From the NCBI GenBank assembly GCA_025996865.1, contig BNTV01000195.1, positions 1 through 5,766 on the forward strand: 5,766 nt of DNA, read 5' to 3'. Every line of letters starts with the position of its first letter. Position 1 is the stretch's first letter. The stretch comes from Bacteroidia bacterium (GTDB taxonomy: Bacteria; Bacteroidota; Bacteroidia; Bacteroidales; Azobacteroidaceae). The notes under the pieces are model-generated. The model did no database searches. It was not told the DNA's origin and worked only from the letters and a program-made list of their open reading frames with translations. Both the position numbers and the translations under genes were made by a program. Shown piece by piece: positions 1-5,539 of this stretch.

Positions 1-127
1 GTCGTCAGTGGTTGTTGCTTCAAAATTATTTATTACCTTTGCAATCGAAAGAATAAAAACAAACAAAGATGAAAACGAAAGAAACAAAAGAAGCTCTCAA
101 AAGCGTTTCCAAAGAAGAAACCGGCAG
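1..127 (+). repeat. 127-bp exact direct repeat, copy 1
   Basis: This stretch is identical, base for base, to 929-1055. It contains a promoter, an A-rich leader and the first 19 codons of the small antitoxin gene. Similarity stops sharply at 127/1055, where the next base is t here and a in copy 2. The left boundary cannot be judged because it is the edge of the window. Here the repeat is joined to the 3' part of an outer-membrane protein gene instead of the rest of the antitoxin. It is either a real partial duplication or an assembly artefact. Confidence 0.97.
12..41 (+). promoter_or_regulatory. Bacteroidota-type promoter in repeat copy 1
   Basis: TTG at 12-14 is followed, after 19 nt, by TACCTTTG at 34-41. 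This fits the Bacteroidota pattern of a -33 TTG and a -7 TAnnTTTG at normal spacing. Transcription would start near 47-49, leaving a short A-rich leader before the ATG at 69. If this copy is real, it would drive the chimeric barrel frame from an antitoxin promoter. Confidence 0.6.
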
Positions 128-860
128 TTTGTACGAAACGCAATCCGCCAATACGAGCCTGAACCTGAACTACCGGAATCCCATCAAATCGCTATTCGGA
201 AATGTGGGTATCAGCTATTTCAACAACAAAGCTAATTTGCTGTACGGCTATGATTTAGCCGGAATCCTTCAAGTACAGACTTCGCTGGCAAAGCCCAACC
301 ATACACATGGTATATCGGCCTATACCAATATAAGCCGGTCAATTGACGCCATCGCTTCAACGGTAAAACTTGGAGGAAATTATTCTTTGTCATCCGGTTC
401 GCAACTGGCGCAAGGAGAGATTCTTAAATATAACGGAAAGTCCTATTCTCTGGTTCCTTCCATTAACACCAAAATCCGTTCATGGTCGAGTTTCAATTAT
501 AGTTTTGCTTTTTCCGAGAGCCGCAATACAGTGAAAACGGAAAATGCAAATTTTAAACCCATTCGAACCATTTCGCAACAGGTGCAACTGAACATTTTTC
601 CGCTGAAAGCGCTTACCATTAATCTCGGATACGAATATTTTTACAACAATACAATTGTTTCGGGTAGCCGTACCATGTCGTTCGGTGATATCGGTTGCAA
701 ATACAAATACGCCGGTTTGGAATTTCAGCTCTCTTACAGCAATATATTTAATGCGAAGCAGTATATTTCAGCTTCTTACAGCAATCTCAATTCGTATTAT
801 TCGGCTTATGACTTGCGGCCGGCGGAGGTTTTGTTGCAGGTGCGGATGAAGTTGAAGTGA
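69..860 (+). CDS. Chimeric frame: antitoxin N-terminus joined to C-terminal part of an outer-membrane beta-barrel protein
   Basis: Residues 1-19 (MKTKETKEALKSVSKEETG) are those of the antitoxin at 997. From residue 20 on (the junction lies inside the codon at 126-128) the protein is the C-terminal part of an outer-membrane barrel. It has alternating polar/hydrophobic strands rich in Tyr, Asn and Ser, and ends in YDLRPAEVLLQVRMKLK, typical of the last strands of Bacteroidota TonB-dependent-receptor-like proteins. Family members are several hundred residues long and carry a signal peptide and usually a carboxypeptidase-like domain plus plug. All of that is missing here, so this product could not be exported as written. 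The ATG at 69 is only an apparent start. Most likely this is the 3' end of a longer receptor gene whose true upstream part has been replaced, in the genome or only in the assembly. The exact substrate cannot be told. Confidence 0.75.
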   Translation: MKTKETKEALKSVSKEETGSLYETQSANTSLNLNYRNPIKSLFGNVGISYFNNKANLLYGYDLAGILQVQTSLAKPNHTHGISAYTNISRSIDAIASTVKLGGNYSLSSGSQLAQGEILKYNGKSYSLVPSINTKIRSWSSFNYSFAFSESRNTVKTENANFKPIRTISQQVQLNIFPLKALTINLGYEYFYNNTIVSGSRTMSFGDIGCKYKYAGLEFQLSYSNIFNAKQYISASYSNLNSYYSAYDLRPAEVLLQVRMKLK

Positions 861-884
861 ACTGATAGCATTTTCAGCTTCTTC

Positions 885-925
885 CCGCCGGTATTGTGCG
901 GCATAGAAAGGGCGGTGTTTTTTTT
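885..925 (+). terminator. Probable rho-independent terminator after the barrel gene
   Basis: CCGCC (885-889) can pair with GGCGG (911-915). A competing inner stem, GCCG (887-890) with CGGC (899-902), overlaps it. A run of eight T (918-925) follows. It sits 25 nt after the barrel stop codon and directly before repeat copy 2 with its promoter, so it would separate the two transcription units. The stem is short, hence moderate confidence. Confidence 0.5.
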
Positions 926-928
926 CAG

Positions 929-1055
929 GTCGTCAGTGGTTGTTGCTTCAAAATTATTTATTACCTTTGCAATCGAAAGAATAAAAACAAACAAAGATGA
1001 AAACGAAAGAAACAAAAGAAGCTCTCAAAAGCGTTTCCAAAGAAGAAACCGGCAG
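929..1055 (+). repeat. 127-bp exact direct repeat, copy 2 (native context)
   Basis: Identical to 1-127. Here the repeat runs on into a complete antitoxin gene with an overlapping toxin, so this is the copy in its natural setting. It begins 3 nt after the T run of the preceding terminator and ends inside codon 20 of the antitoxin gene. Confidence 0.97.
940..969 (+). promoter_or_regulatory. Promoter of the toxin-antitoxin pair
   Basis: TTG at 940-942, a 19-nt spacer, then TACCTTTG at 962-969, matching the Bacteroidota -33/-7 pattern. The start codon at 997 follows after 27 nt of A-rich leader (AAAAACAAACAAAG) without a Shine-Dalgarno sequence, as is usual in this phylum. The pair probably has its own promoter. 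I see no clear inverted-repeat operator beside it. Confidence 0.65.
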
Positions 1056-1149
1056 ACCAAAAAAATTAAATGCCCTCGGTGAATGGTTTTATGACCCGAA
1101 CAAGAAGCCCTTTATCAAAATCATTGATATGAGAGCTGTATTAAGATGA
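997..1149 (+). CDS. Short antitoxin of a VapC-like toxin-antitoxin pair
   Basis: A 50-codon gene whose stop overlaps the toxin start by ATGA (1146-1149), so translation of the two is probably coupled. The N-terminal half is basic and charged, followed by RPKKLNALGEWFYDP (residues 20-34), and it ends in KIIDMRAVLR. I see no recognisable AbrB, RHH or Phd domain. The identification as antitoxin rests on position, size and overlap with a PIN toxin, and on a second gene with the same C-terminus at 5378-5539. By analogy with other type II systems it would bind and neutralise the toxin. With so few residues, the aromatic/C-terminal segment is the likely toxin-binding part (inference). Its first 19 codons are duplicated at the left edge of the window. 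Base composition looks more AT-rich than in the - strand operon, which suggests horizontal transfer. Confidence 0.75.
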   Translation: MKTKETKEALKSVSKEETGRPKKLNALGEWFYDPNKKPFIKIIDMRAVLR

Positions 1150-1562
1150 GGTATTATTTAGATACGAATATACTGGTTTTTATATTGTCGAATGCCAAAG
1201 ATGATATAAATACCCAAGTTGTAAATAAAATATTCGATTATTCCAATATGCTATATGCAAGTTCCATAGCCATTAATGAATTGATATTACTTTATAAAAC
1301 CGGTAAGATAGAACTATCAGAATGCAAATCGGCAAAAGATATAATTATCCAAATAAAACGCTACGATATTGAGATTGTCTATTACAATCAACTCCATTTG
1401 GCAAAATACATAGACTTGAAATTAGTGCCCGACCATAAGGATTTAACCGACCATGCCATTATTGCACAAGCCATATCCGATAAAATACCACTCATTTCAT
1501 CTGACCATAAATTTAAAAACTATGTCTCTCAAGGACTAAATTTTGTTTATAACAAAAGATAG
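1146..1562 (+). CDS. PIN-domain ribonuclease toxin, VapC-like
   Basis: A 138-residue protein of normal length for a single PIN domain. It opens with MRYYLDTNIL, placing the first catalytic aspartate at D6. E45 lies in SSIAINELILL, D102 in DLTDHAIIAQA and D120 in PLISSDHKF. These four acidic residues fit the Mg2+-binding site of PIN nucleases, so the enzyme appears intact. VapC-type toxins cleave RNA, often tRNA or rRNA; the target here cannot be told. The ATG overlaps the antitoxin stop by 4 nt, which fixes the start and the operon. The gene is AT-rich compared with the neighbouring ABC-F gene, consistent with acquisition. It converges with the ABC-F gene, with only 14 nt between the two stop codons. 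Confidence 0.9.
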   Translation: MRYYLDTNILVFILSNAKDDINTQVVNKIFDYSNMLYASSIAINELILLYKTGKIELSECKSAKDIIIQIKRYDIEIVYYNQLHLAKYIDLKLVPDHKDLTDHAIIAQAISDKIPLISSDHKFKNYVSQGLNFVYNKR

Positions 1563-1575
1563 GTTCGGAAATCCG
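1541..1575. other. Two small inverted repeats between converging genes
   Basis: TTTTGTTTATAACAAAA (1541-1557) is a perfect 7-bp inverted repeat with a 3-nt loop, lying in the last toxin codons. CGGAAATCCG (1566-1575) is a 4-bp stem in the 14-nt spacer. Together they could weakly terminate transcription from both sides, but neither is a classical terminator. Confidence 0.3.
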
Positions 1576-1576
1576 T

Positions 1577-3547
1577 TTAACTTTGCGACACTACTTTCGA
1601 AAGTTGCCTCCACTCAATCGCCATTTCCTCCGCCCTGGCCCATTTATCCATGGCTTCCGAAACTTTTTTCTGTAACTCGGCGTGTTTCCAAAGTAAATCC
1701 ACATTTGAAGCACCTTCGGGTGTAGTCAGGATGGTTTCAATTTCTTTGATTTCGGTTTCCAAATCTTCAATTTGTTTTTCGTATTTGGCAATTTCCTGTT
1801 CCAAACGCCTTAATTGCTTTTGTTGCTCTTTGCGCTCAGCGTAAGAAGGGGTGAAGGGTGAAGGGTGAAGGGTAAAAGAATCGGTTTCTTTCACCTTTTG
1901 CCTTTCACCTTTTGCCGGTTTTTCAAGTTCTTGAAGGTTTTCAATGCGTTTCCTTTCCAAAAACTCATAAATACCGCCAAGGTGTTCTTTTATTTGTTGG
2001 TTTCCAAATTCATAGACTTTATCTACCAATCCATCCAAAAATTCACGGTCGTGGGAAACAAGAATGGCTGTGCCGTCAAATTCCTTCAAGGCTTCTTTCA
2101 ATACGTCTTTCGAACGCATGTCCAAGTGATTGGTCGGTTCGTCGAGGATTAGCAGGTTGACCGGTTCGAGGAGCAAGCGAATCATGGCTAAACGGGTACG
2201 TTCCCCGCCGGAAAGTACGGCGACTTTTTTGTCGGAAGCTTCTCCCCCGAACATGAAAGCGCCCAGAATATCGCGGATTTTGGTGCGGATATCGCCTGTG
2301 GTGGCATAGTCGATGGTTTCAAAAACCGTCAGTTTCTCATTCATCAAATCGGCTTGGTTTTGAGCAAAATAACCGATTTTGACATTGTGTCCCAACTGAA
2401 GTTTTCCTTCAAAAGGGATTTGTCCCATGATACACTTGACGAGGGTTGATTTCCCTTCACCGTTTTTGCCGACAAAAGCGACTTTTTCCCCCCGGTTGAT
2501 GGTCAGTGTCGCATCTTTGAAAACGATGTGGTCGCCATAAGATTTGCGTACATTTTCCATGATGACAGGGTAGGAGCCGGAGCGCGGCGCCGGTGGAAAT
2601 TTCAGCCGCAGAGCGGAATTGTCTTCTTCGTCGATTTCGATTCGCTCTAATTTTTCCAACTGTTTGATACGGCTTTGTACCTGCACCGCTTTGGTGGCTT
2701 TGTAACGGAAACGTTCGATAAAATCTTCCGTATCTTCGATTTGTTTCCGTTGGTTTTCGTAAGCCCGCAGTTGTTGTTCGCGGCGTTCTTTCCTCAATTC
2801 CACGTACTTGGAATAATTGACGCGGTAATCGTAGATTTTTCCCAGAGAAATTTCGATGGTTCTTTGGCAAACCCGGTCGATAAAAGCTCGGTCGTGAGAA
2901 ACGACGACCACGGCATTGGCTTGTGTGGCGAGGAAGTTTTCCAACCATTGGATGGATTCGATATCGAGGTGATTGGTTGGTTCGTCGAGCAGTAAGATAT
3001 CCGGTTTCAGCAAGAGTAATTTAGCCAATTCGATACGCATTCGCCAACCGCCGCTGAATTCATTGGTCGGGCGGTCGAAATCCGTTCTTACAAAGCCCAG
3101 TCCCAACAAGGTTTTTTCCGTTTCGGCTTCCCTGTTGGAGGCGCCTTCCATGGCTAAACGCTCGTTGAGTGTAGTGATGTTATCAATTAATTTATGGTAG
3201 GATTCCGATTCGTAGTCTTCTCGACTGGCCAATTCGGTGTTCATTTTTTCCAAATCGGTTTCCAATTGCAGAATCCGGCTAAAGGCCAAAGAGGCTTCTT
3301 CTTTCACCGTGCGTTCGTCGGTAACTTGCATCTGTTGCGGAAGGTATCCGACGATTGCATCACGTGGAATAACGACCCGGCCTTTAACGGGTTCTTGCAA
3401 GCCCGCAAAGATTTTCAGGAGCGTACTTTTCCCTGCTCCGTTTTTTCCAACGAGCGCTATTTTATCTTTTTTGTCTATTACAAAACCGATTTCGTCGAGT
3501 AATGTGAAACTTCCGAACGAAACGGTTAATCCTTCTACTGAATACAA
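1577..3547 (-). CDS. ABC-F family ATPase (YheS/YdiF type)
   Basis: A 656-residue protein with two ABC ATPase domains and no membrane segments, the layout of soluble ABC-F proteins that act on the ribosome. Domain 1 has Walker A GKNGAGKST (34-42), signature FSGGW (164-168), Walker B ILLLDEP with E189, and H218. Domain 2 has GKNGEGKST (360-368), LSGGE (445-449), LILDEP with E470, and H499. The inter-domain helical linker includes RYKATKAVQVQSRIK (281-295), as in YheS and its relatives. A charged coiled coil follows from about 569 to 650. All catalytic residues are present. It is more likely a housekeeping translation factor than a resistance protein. The start is the TTG at 3545-3547: no ATG or GTG occurs between it and an in-frame stop at 3602-3604, and M1 sits at the expected distance from Walker A. 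Residues 544-566 are encoded by an inserted-looking repeat. It is the last of three same-strand genes, 37 nt after the hydrolase stop. Confidence 0.95.
   Translation of the reverse strand: MYSVEGLTVSFGSFTLLDEIGFVIDKKDKIALVGKNGAGKSTLLKIFAGLQEPVKGRVVIPRDAIVGYLPQQMQVTDERTVKEEASLAFSRILQLETDLEKMNTELASREDYESESYHKLIDNITTLNERLAMEGASNREAETEKTLLGLGFVRTDFDRPTNEFSGGWRMRIELAKLLLLKPDILLLDEPTNHLDIESIQWLENFLATQANAVVVVSHDRAFIDRVCQRTIEISLGKIYDYRVNYSKYVELRKERREQQLRAYENQRKQIEDTEDFIERFRYKATKAVQVQSRIKQLEKLERIEIDEEDNSALRLKFPPAPRSGSYPVIMENVRKSYGDHIVFKDATLTINRGEKVAFVGKNGEGKSTLVKCIMGQIPFEGKLQLGHNVKIGYFAQNQADLMNEKLTVFETIDYATTGDIRTKIRDILGAFMFGGEASDKKVAVLSGGERTRLAMIRLLLEPVNLLILDEPTNHLDMRSKDVLKEALKEFDGTAILVSHDREFLDGLVDKVYEFGNQQIKEHLGGIYEFLERKRIENLQELEKPAKGERQKVKETDSFTLHPSPFTPSYAERKEQQKQLRRLEQEIAKYEKQIEDLETEIKEIETILTTPEGASNVDLLWKHAELQKKVSEAMDKWARAEEMAIEWRQLSKVVSQS
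1851..1916. repeat. Palindromic heptamer cassette inside the ABC-F linker
   Basis: On the + strand there are three GGTGAAG-type heptamers (1851-1872), then GGTAAAA overlapping their end, a short spacer, and two perfect 14-bp units TTTCACCTTTTGCC (1889-1902 and 1903-1916). Each 14-bp unit is itself two heptamers. The right array is roughly the reverse complement of the left, and with G-U pairs a + strand transcript could form a stem of about 28 bp. It encodes residues 544-566 of the ABC-F protein, between the second ATPase domain and the C-terminal coiled coil, where an insertion would be tolerated. Confidence 0.85.
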
Positions 3548-3551
3548 TATT

Positions 3552-3583
3552 AATTGAGAATTAAGAATTGAGAATTGAGAATT
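3552..3583. repeat. AATTGAG heptamer array between the hydrolase and ABC-F genes
   Basis: Four consecutive heptamers AATTGAG, AATTAAG, AATTGAG, AATTGAG (3552-3579) plus a partial AATT. They fill almost the whole 37-nt spacer and lie directly upstream of the ABC-F start, so they form its translation leader. The same unit is found at 4355-4379. Confidence 0.9.
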
Positions 3584-3584
3584 T

Positions 3585-4349
3585 TTAAATCTTGGTGCCT
3601 TTCAGCCATGCTTGCGCCATTAGTTGGGCGCCGGCTAATGAAGGGTGAACGCCGTCCGCTCCCCAATATGCGGCAGGCGCTTTTTTAAGCGCTTCATTGA
3701 AAACCGATTGAAAGGGTATGAAAGTGGCTTTAAATTCGTTTGCTATCGTTTTTGCTACTTGGCGATAGGCTTTGAAAACCGGTTCCCAGGTATCGTCCAA
3801 AGCGGAGCCTCCATGAATGAGAAACGGTTCGCAGATAACGATTTTTGCGGCCGGCAATTCTTTTAATGTACGTGCAATAAGCGTCCGGTAATCGGTGGAA
3901 TATACTTCAAGTGTTCCTTTATATTGACCGTTGCGTGTATGCCAGTAGTCGTTTACTCCGATCAGAATACTGAGTACATCGGGTTTCAGGTCGATGCAGT
4001 CTTTGTTCCAACGTTCGGCCAATTGGAATACTTTGTTTCCGGAAATTCCCCGGTTGTAGATTTTTAGAACTTTTTCGGCATGTTGCGCCAAAATACCCGC
4101 AGCCGCAAATAAGGGATACCCGCGTCCCAACATTTGTTGGTCGTTGGCTTTATCTTCATTTTCGCGGTTTCGTCCTGCGTCGGTAATGGAGTCACCTTGA
4201 AACAGAATAATGTTTCCTTTTGATAATTGACTGCCTTGCGTTTCGTTTGTTGACGGAAATTCCGGCATGGCTGCATTTACTATTTCCGGAATTAACAAGG
4301 TGGCGGCTCCGGCAACGGCTGTTTTTTTGAAGAAATTGCGTCGATTCAT
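3585..4349 (-). CDS. Exported SGNH/GDSL-family hydrolase
   Basis: A 254-residue protein. The N-terminus MNRRNFFKKTAVAGAATLL has a twin-arginine-like motif (RRNFFKK) and a hydrophobic stretch, with possible cleavage after about residue 26-27 (VNAA), so it is probably exported. The SGNH blocks are in order: GDSITDAGR with nucleophile S54, G101 in NRGISGNKV, N133 in GVNDYW, and DGVHPS with D232 and H235. The catalytic triad and oxyanion residues are therefore complete. Such enzymes are esterases that often remove acetyl or other acyl groups from carbohydrates; the substrate here is unknown. The ATG at 4347-4349 is the only start that retains the signal peptide. It lies 28 nt downstream of the nucleotidyltransferase gene and 37 nt upstream of the ABC-F gene on the same strand, so co-transcription is likely. 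Heptamer arrays lie in both spacers. Confidence 0.93.
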   Translation of the reverse strand: MNRRNFFKKTAVAGAATLLIPEIVNAAMPEFPSTNETQGSQLSKGNIILFQGDSITDAGRNRENEDKANDQQMLGRGYPLFAAAGILAQHAEKVLKIYNRGISGNKVFQLAERWNKDCIDLKPDVLSILIGVNDYWHTRNGQYKGTLEVYSTDYRTLIARTLKELPAAKIVICEPFLIHGGSALDDTWEPVFKAYRQVAKTIANEFKATFIPFQSVFNEALKKAPAAYWGADGVHPSLAGAQLMAQAWLKGTKI

Positions 4350-4354
4350 AATTT

Positions 4355-4379
4355 AATTGAGAATTGAGAGTTGAGAATT
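4355..4379. repeat. AATTGAG heptamer array between the nucleotidyltransferase and hydrolase genes
   Basis: Three heptamers AATTGAG, AATTGAG, AGTTGAG (4355-4375) followed by AATT. The array fills most of the 28-nt spacer and overlaps the stop codon of the nucleotidyltransferase gene (4378-4380). It is the same unit, in the same orientation, as the array at 3552-3583. Confidence 0.88.
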
Positions 4380-5283
4380 AAAATAATTTTTGAGGATATT
4401 CGCCTTTTGCTGTTAGTTCTTTGAGCTTGGCAACAACATCGGGGCGGTCTTCGGCGTAGGTTACTCCAAACCATTTGGAGGGTGTGTCCAAGACTTTTAC
4501 TTTTGCTTTTCCGCTTGTAATCAAATTATTGACTACGAGAGGTATGAAAAATTCCGCTTTGAGATTGTCTTGATTTTTTGTCAGGAAATCGACAAATTGT
4601 TCGTCCGAATAATTGAAATATTCGGGGGTAAATCCCCACATATTCATGGATACGGGTGTGTTTTCGCCAATGGCTTGCATGTTGCCTTGTTCGTCCCTGT
4701 ATTTGATTTCTCCATCCGTATCACGAATGATATAAGTACGTTCCACAACTGTAGTCAGGTAATCATCGGCATCTTTTTCGCAGACGCCGCGTGCAACCGA
4801 ACCGCTTTCCGACAGCGTATTTCCCATCCGGTAACCAACCATGCAATAATCGTTTTGTTTGCCTTCCAAAGCGGTCAGGTATTCGGCCAAAATGCGGAAA
4901 CTTTCCCTGCCGTAAAAATCATCGGCGTTAATAACGGCAAAAGGTTCATGAATCACCGGTTTTCCCATCATTACGGCGTGATTGGTTCCCCAAGGTTTTT
5001 CCCGGTTTTCGGGGACTTTGAATCCTTCGGGCAAACAATCCAACTCTTGAAAAACCACTTCAATGGGAACAATGTTTTCATATTTTTTGAGGATTTTTTC
5101 ACGAAAATCCGTTTCGAATGTATGCCGGATGACAAAAACGACTTTTCCAAAACCGCCTCTCACAGCGTCATAAATCGAATAATCCATAATGGTTTCACCA
5201 TTGGGCCCTAATCCGTCCAATTGTTTCAGGCCTCCGTAGCGGCTGCCCATGCCGGCAGCGAGAACAAATAATGTTGGTTTCAT
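4378..5283 (-). CDS. Sugar-phosphate nucleotidyltransferase-like protein
   Basis: A 301-residue protein of the NTP_transferase (GT-A-like) fold. The nucleotide-binding motif LAAGMGSRYGGLKQ is at residues 8-21, KPWGTNHAV at 96-104, the metal-binding INADDFYG at 118-125 (D121/D122), MNMWGF at 213-218, and WFGVTYAEDRPDV near the C-terminus (271-283). Members transfer a nucleotide from an NTP to a sugar 1-phosphate, making activated sugars for cell-wall or polysaccharide synthesis. The sugar and nucleotide cannot be assigned from sequence alone. The protein appears complete and cytosolic. The ATG at 5281-5283 follows an A-rich leader and gives the expected N-terminus just before the Rossmann-like motif. 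It is the first of three closely spaced - strand genes. The start of the frame overlaps the end of a decayed toxin remnant. Confidence 0.9.
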   Translation of the reverse strand: MKPTLFVLAAGMGSRYGGLKQLDGLGPNGETIMDYSIYDAVRGGFGKVVFVIRHTFETDFREKILKKYENIVPIEVVFQELDCLPEGFKVPENREKPWGTNHAVMMGKPVIHEPFAVINADDFYGRESFRILAEYLTALEGKQNDYCMVGYRMGNTLSESGSVARGVCEKDADDYLTTVVERTYIIRDTDGEIKYRDEQGNMQAIGENTPVSMNMWGFTPEYFNYSDEQFVDFLTKNQDNLKAEFFIPLVVNNLITSGKAKVKVLDTPSKWFGVTYAEDRPDVVAKLKELTAKGEYPQKLF

Positions 5284-5381
5284 ATTTTTTGTATTGAATT
5301 ATTAATTAATAATTTACCGTTTATTAAATACGAATTGCAAACCTTGATAATATAATGCTTCAATTCACCATAATATCTCAT
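5280..5381 (-). pseudogene. Remnant of the toxin gene of the orphan antitoxin
   Basis: The ATG overlaps the antitoxin stop by ATGA, as in the complete pair, and the first codons read MRYY, as in the intact toxin at 1146. After that the frame shows none of the PIN motifs (no LDTN and no later acidic blocks) and ends after 33 residues, 4 nt inside the nucleotidyltransferase start. It looks like a toxin gene cut away just after its fourth codon, joined to the upstream region of the nucleotidyltransferase gene. A newly formed unrelated short peptide cannot be excluded. Confidence 0.55.
5338..5345 (-). promoter_or_regulatory. Possible -7 box for the three-gene cluster
   Basis: Read on the - strand this is AAGGTTTG, one mismatch from TAnnTTTG, about 54 nt upstream of the nucleotidyltransferase start codon. 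A TTG lies 15 nt further upstream, which is closer than usual for a -33 element. It is the best candidate I see directly before the cluster. Read-through from the antitoxin promoter is the alternative. Confidence 0.3.
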
Positions 5382-5539
5382 CTTAATACTGCTCGCATAT
5401 CAATTATTTCACCCACTCCGTTAGGATATTTTTCTCTAAACAAAGTAAATTTTGATTTCGGTTTTTGTTCCGTGACTTTATTTTGTGTCACAGACTTCGC
5501 GATGATTTTTTTTTTCTTTCTTTTTTTAATTGCTTCCAT
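5378..5539 (-). CDS. Orphan short antitoxin, same family as 997-1149
   Basis: An intact 53-codon gene: ATG at 5539-5537, stop TGA at 5380-5378, with an in-frame stop just upstream (5546-5548) that makes this the first usable start. The N-terminus is very lysine-rich (KKRKKKK, residues 5-11). The middle reads KFTLFREKYPNGVG (30-43) and the protein ends EIIDMRAVLR. The last nine residues, IIDMRAVLR, equal those of the antitoxin at 997, and the ATGA overlap with a following MRYY frame is also conserved. The N-terminal halves are not alike. Its partner toxin is missing, so it is a solitary antitoxin that could still neutralise related PIN toxins, including perhaps the one at 1146 (inference). A run of ten A in codons 9-12 is a potential slippage site. 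Confidence 0.75.
   Translation of the reverse strand: MEAIKKRKKKKIIAKSVTQNKVTEQKPKSKFTLFREKYPNGVGEIIDMRAVLR

Noticed and set aside
1..127. Terminal repeat as evidence of an insertion sequence or transposon end
   Set aside because: There is no transposase, no terminal inverted repeat and no target-site duplication; the repeat is promoter plus antitoxin coding DNA.
894..1082. A 62-codon + strand frame across the terminator and repeat copy 2
   Set aside because: It runs through the terminator and promoter and is out of frame with the antitoxin; the antitoxin ATG at 997 with ATGA coupling explains the region better.
1851..1916. CRISPR array
   Set aside because: The units are 7 and 14 bp, adjacent and without unique spacers.
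2457..2948. A 163-codon - strand frame within the ABC-F gene
   Set aside because: It is a shifted frame of the ABC-F gene, Arg-rich and without motifs, while the main frame has complete ATPase motifs.
4570..5211. A long (213-codon) + strand frame
   Set aside because: It is antisense to the well-supported nucleotidyltransferase gene, with no family resemblance and a composition expected from the complementary strand.
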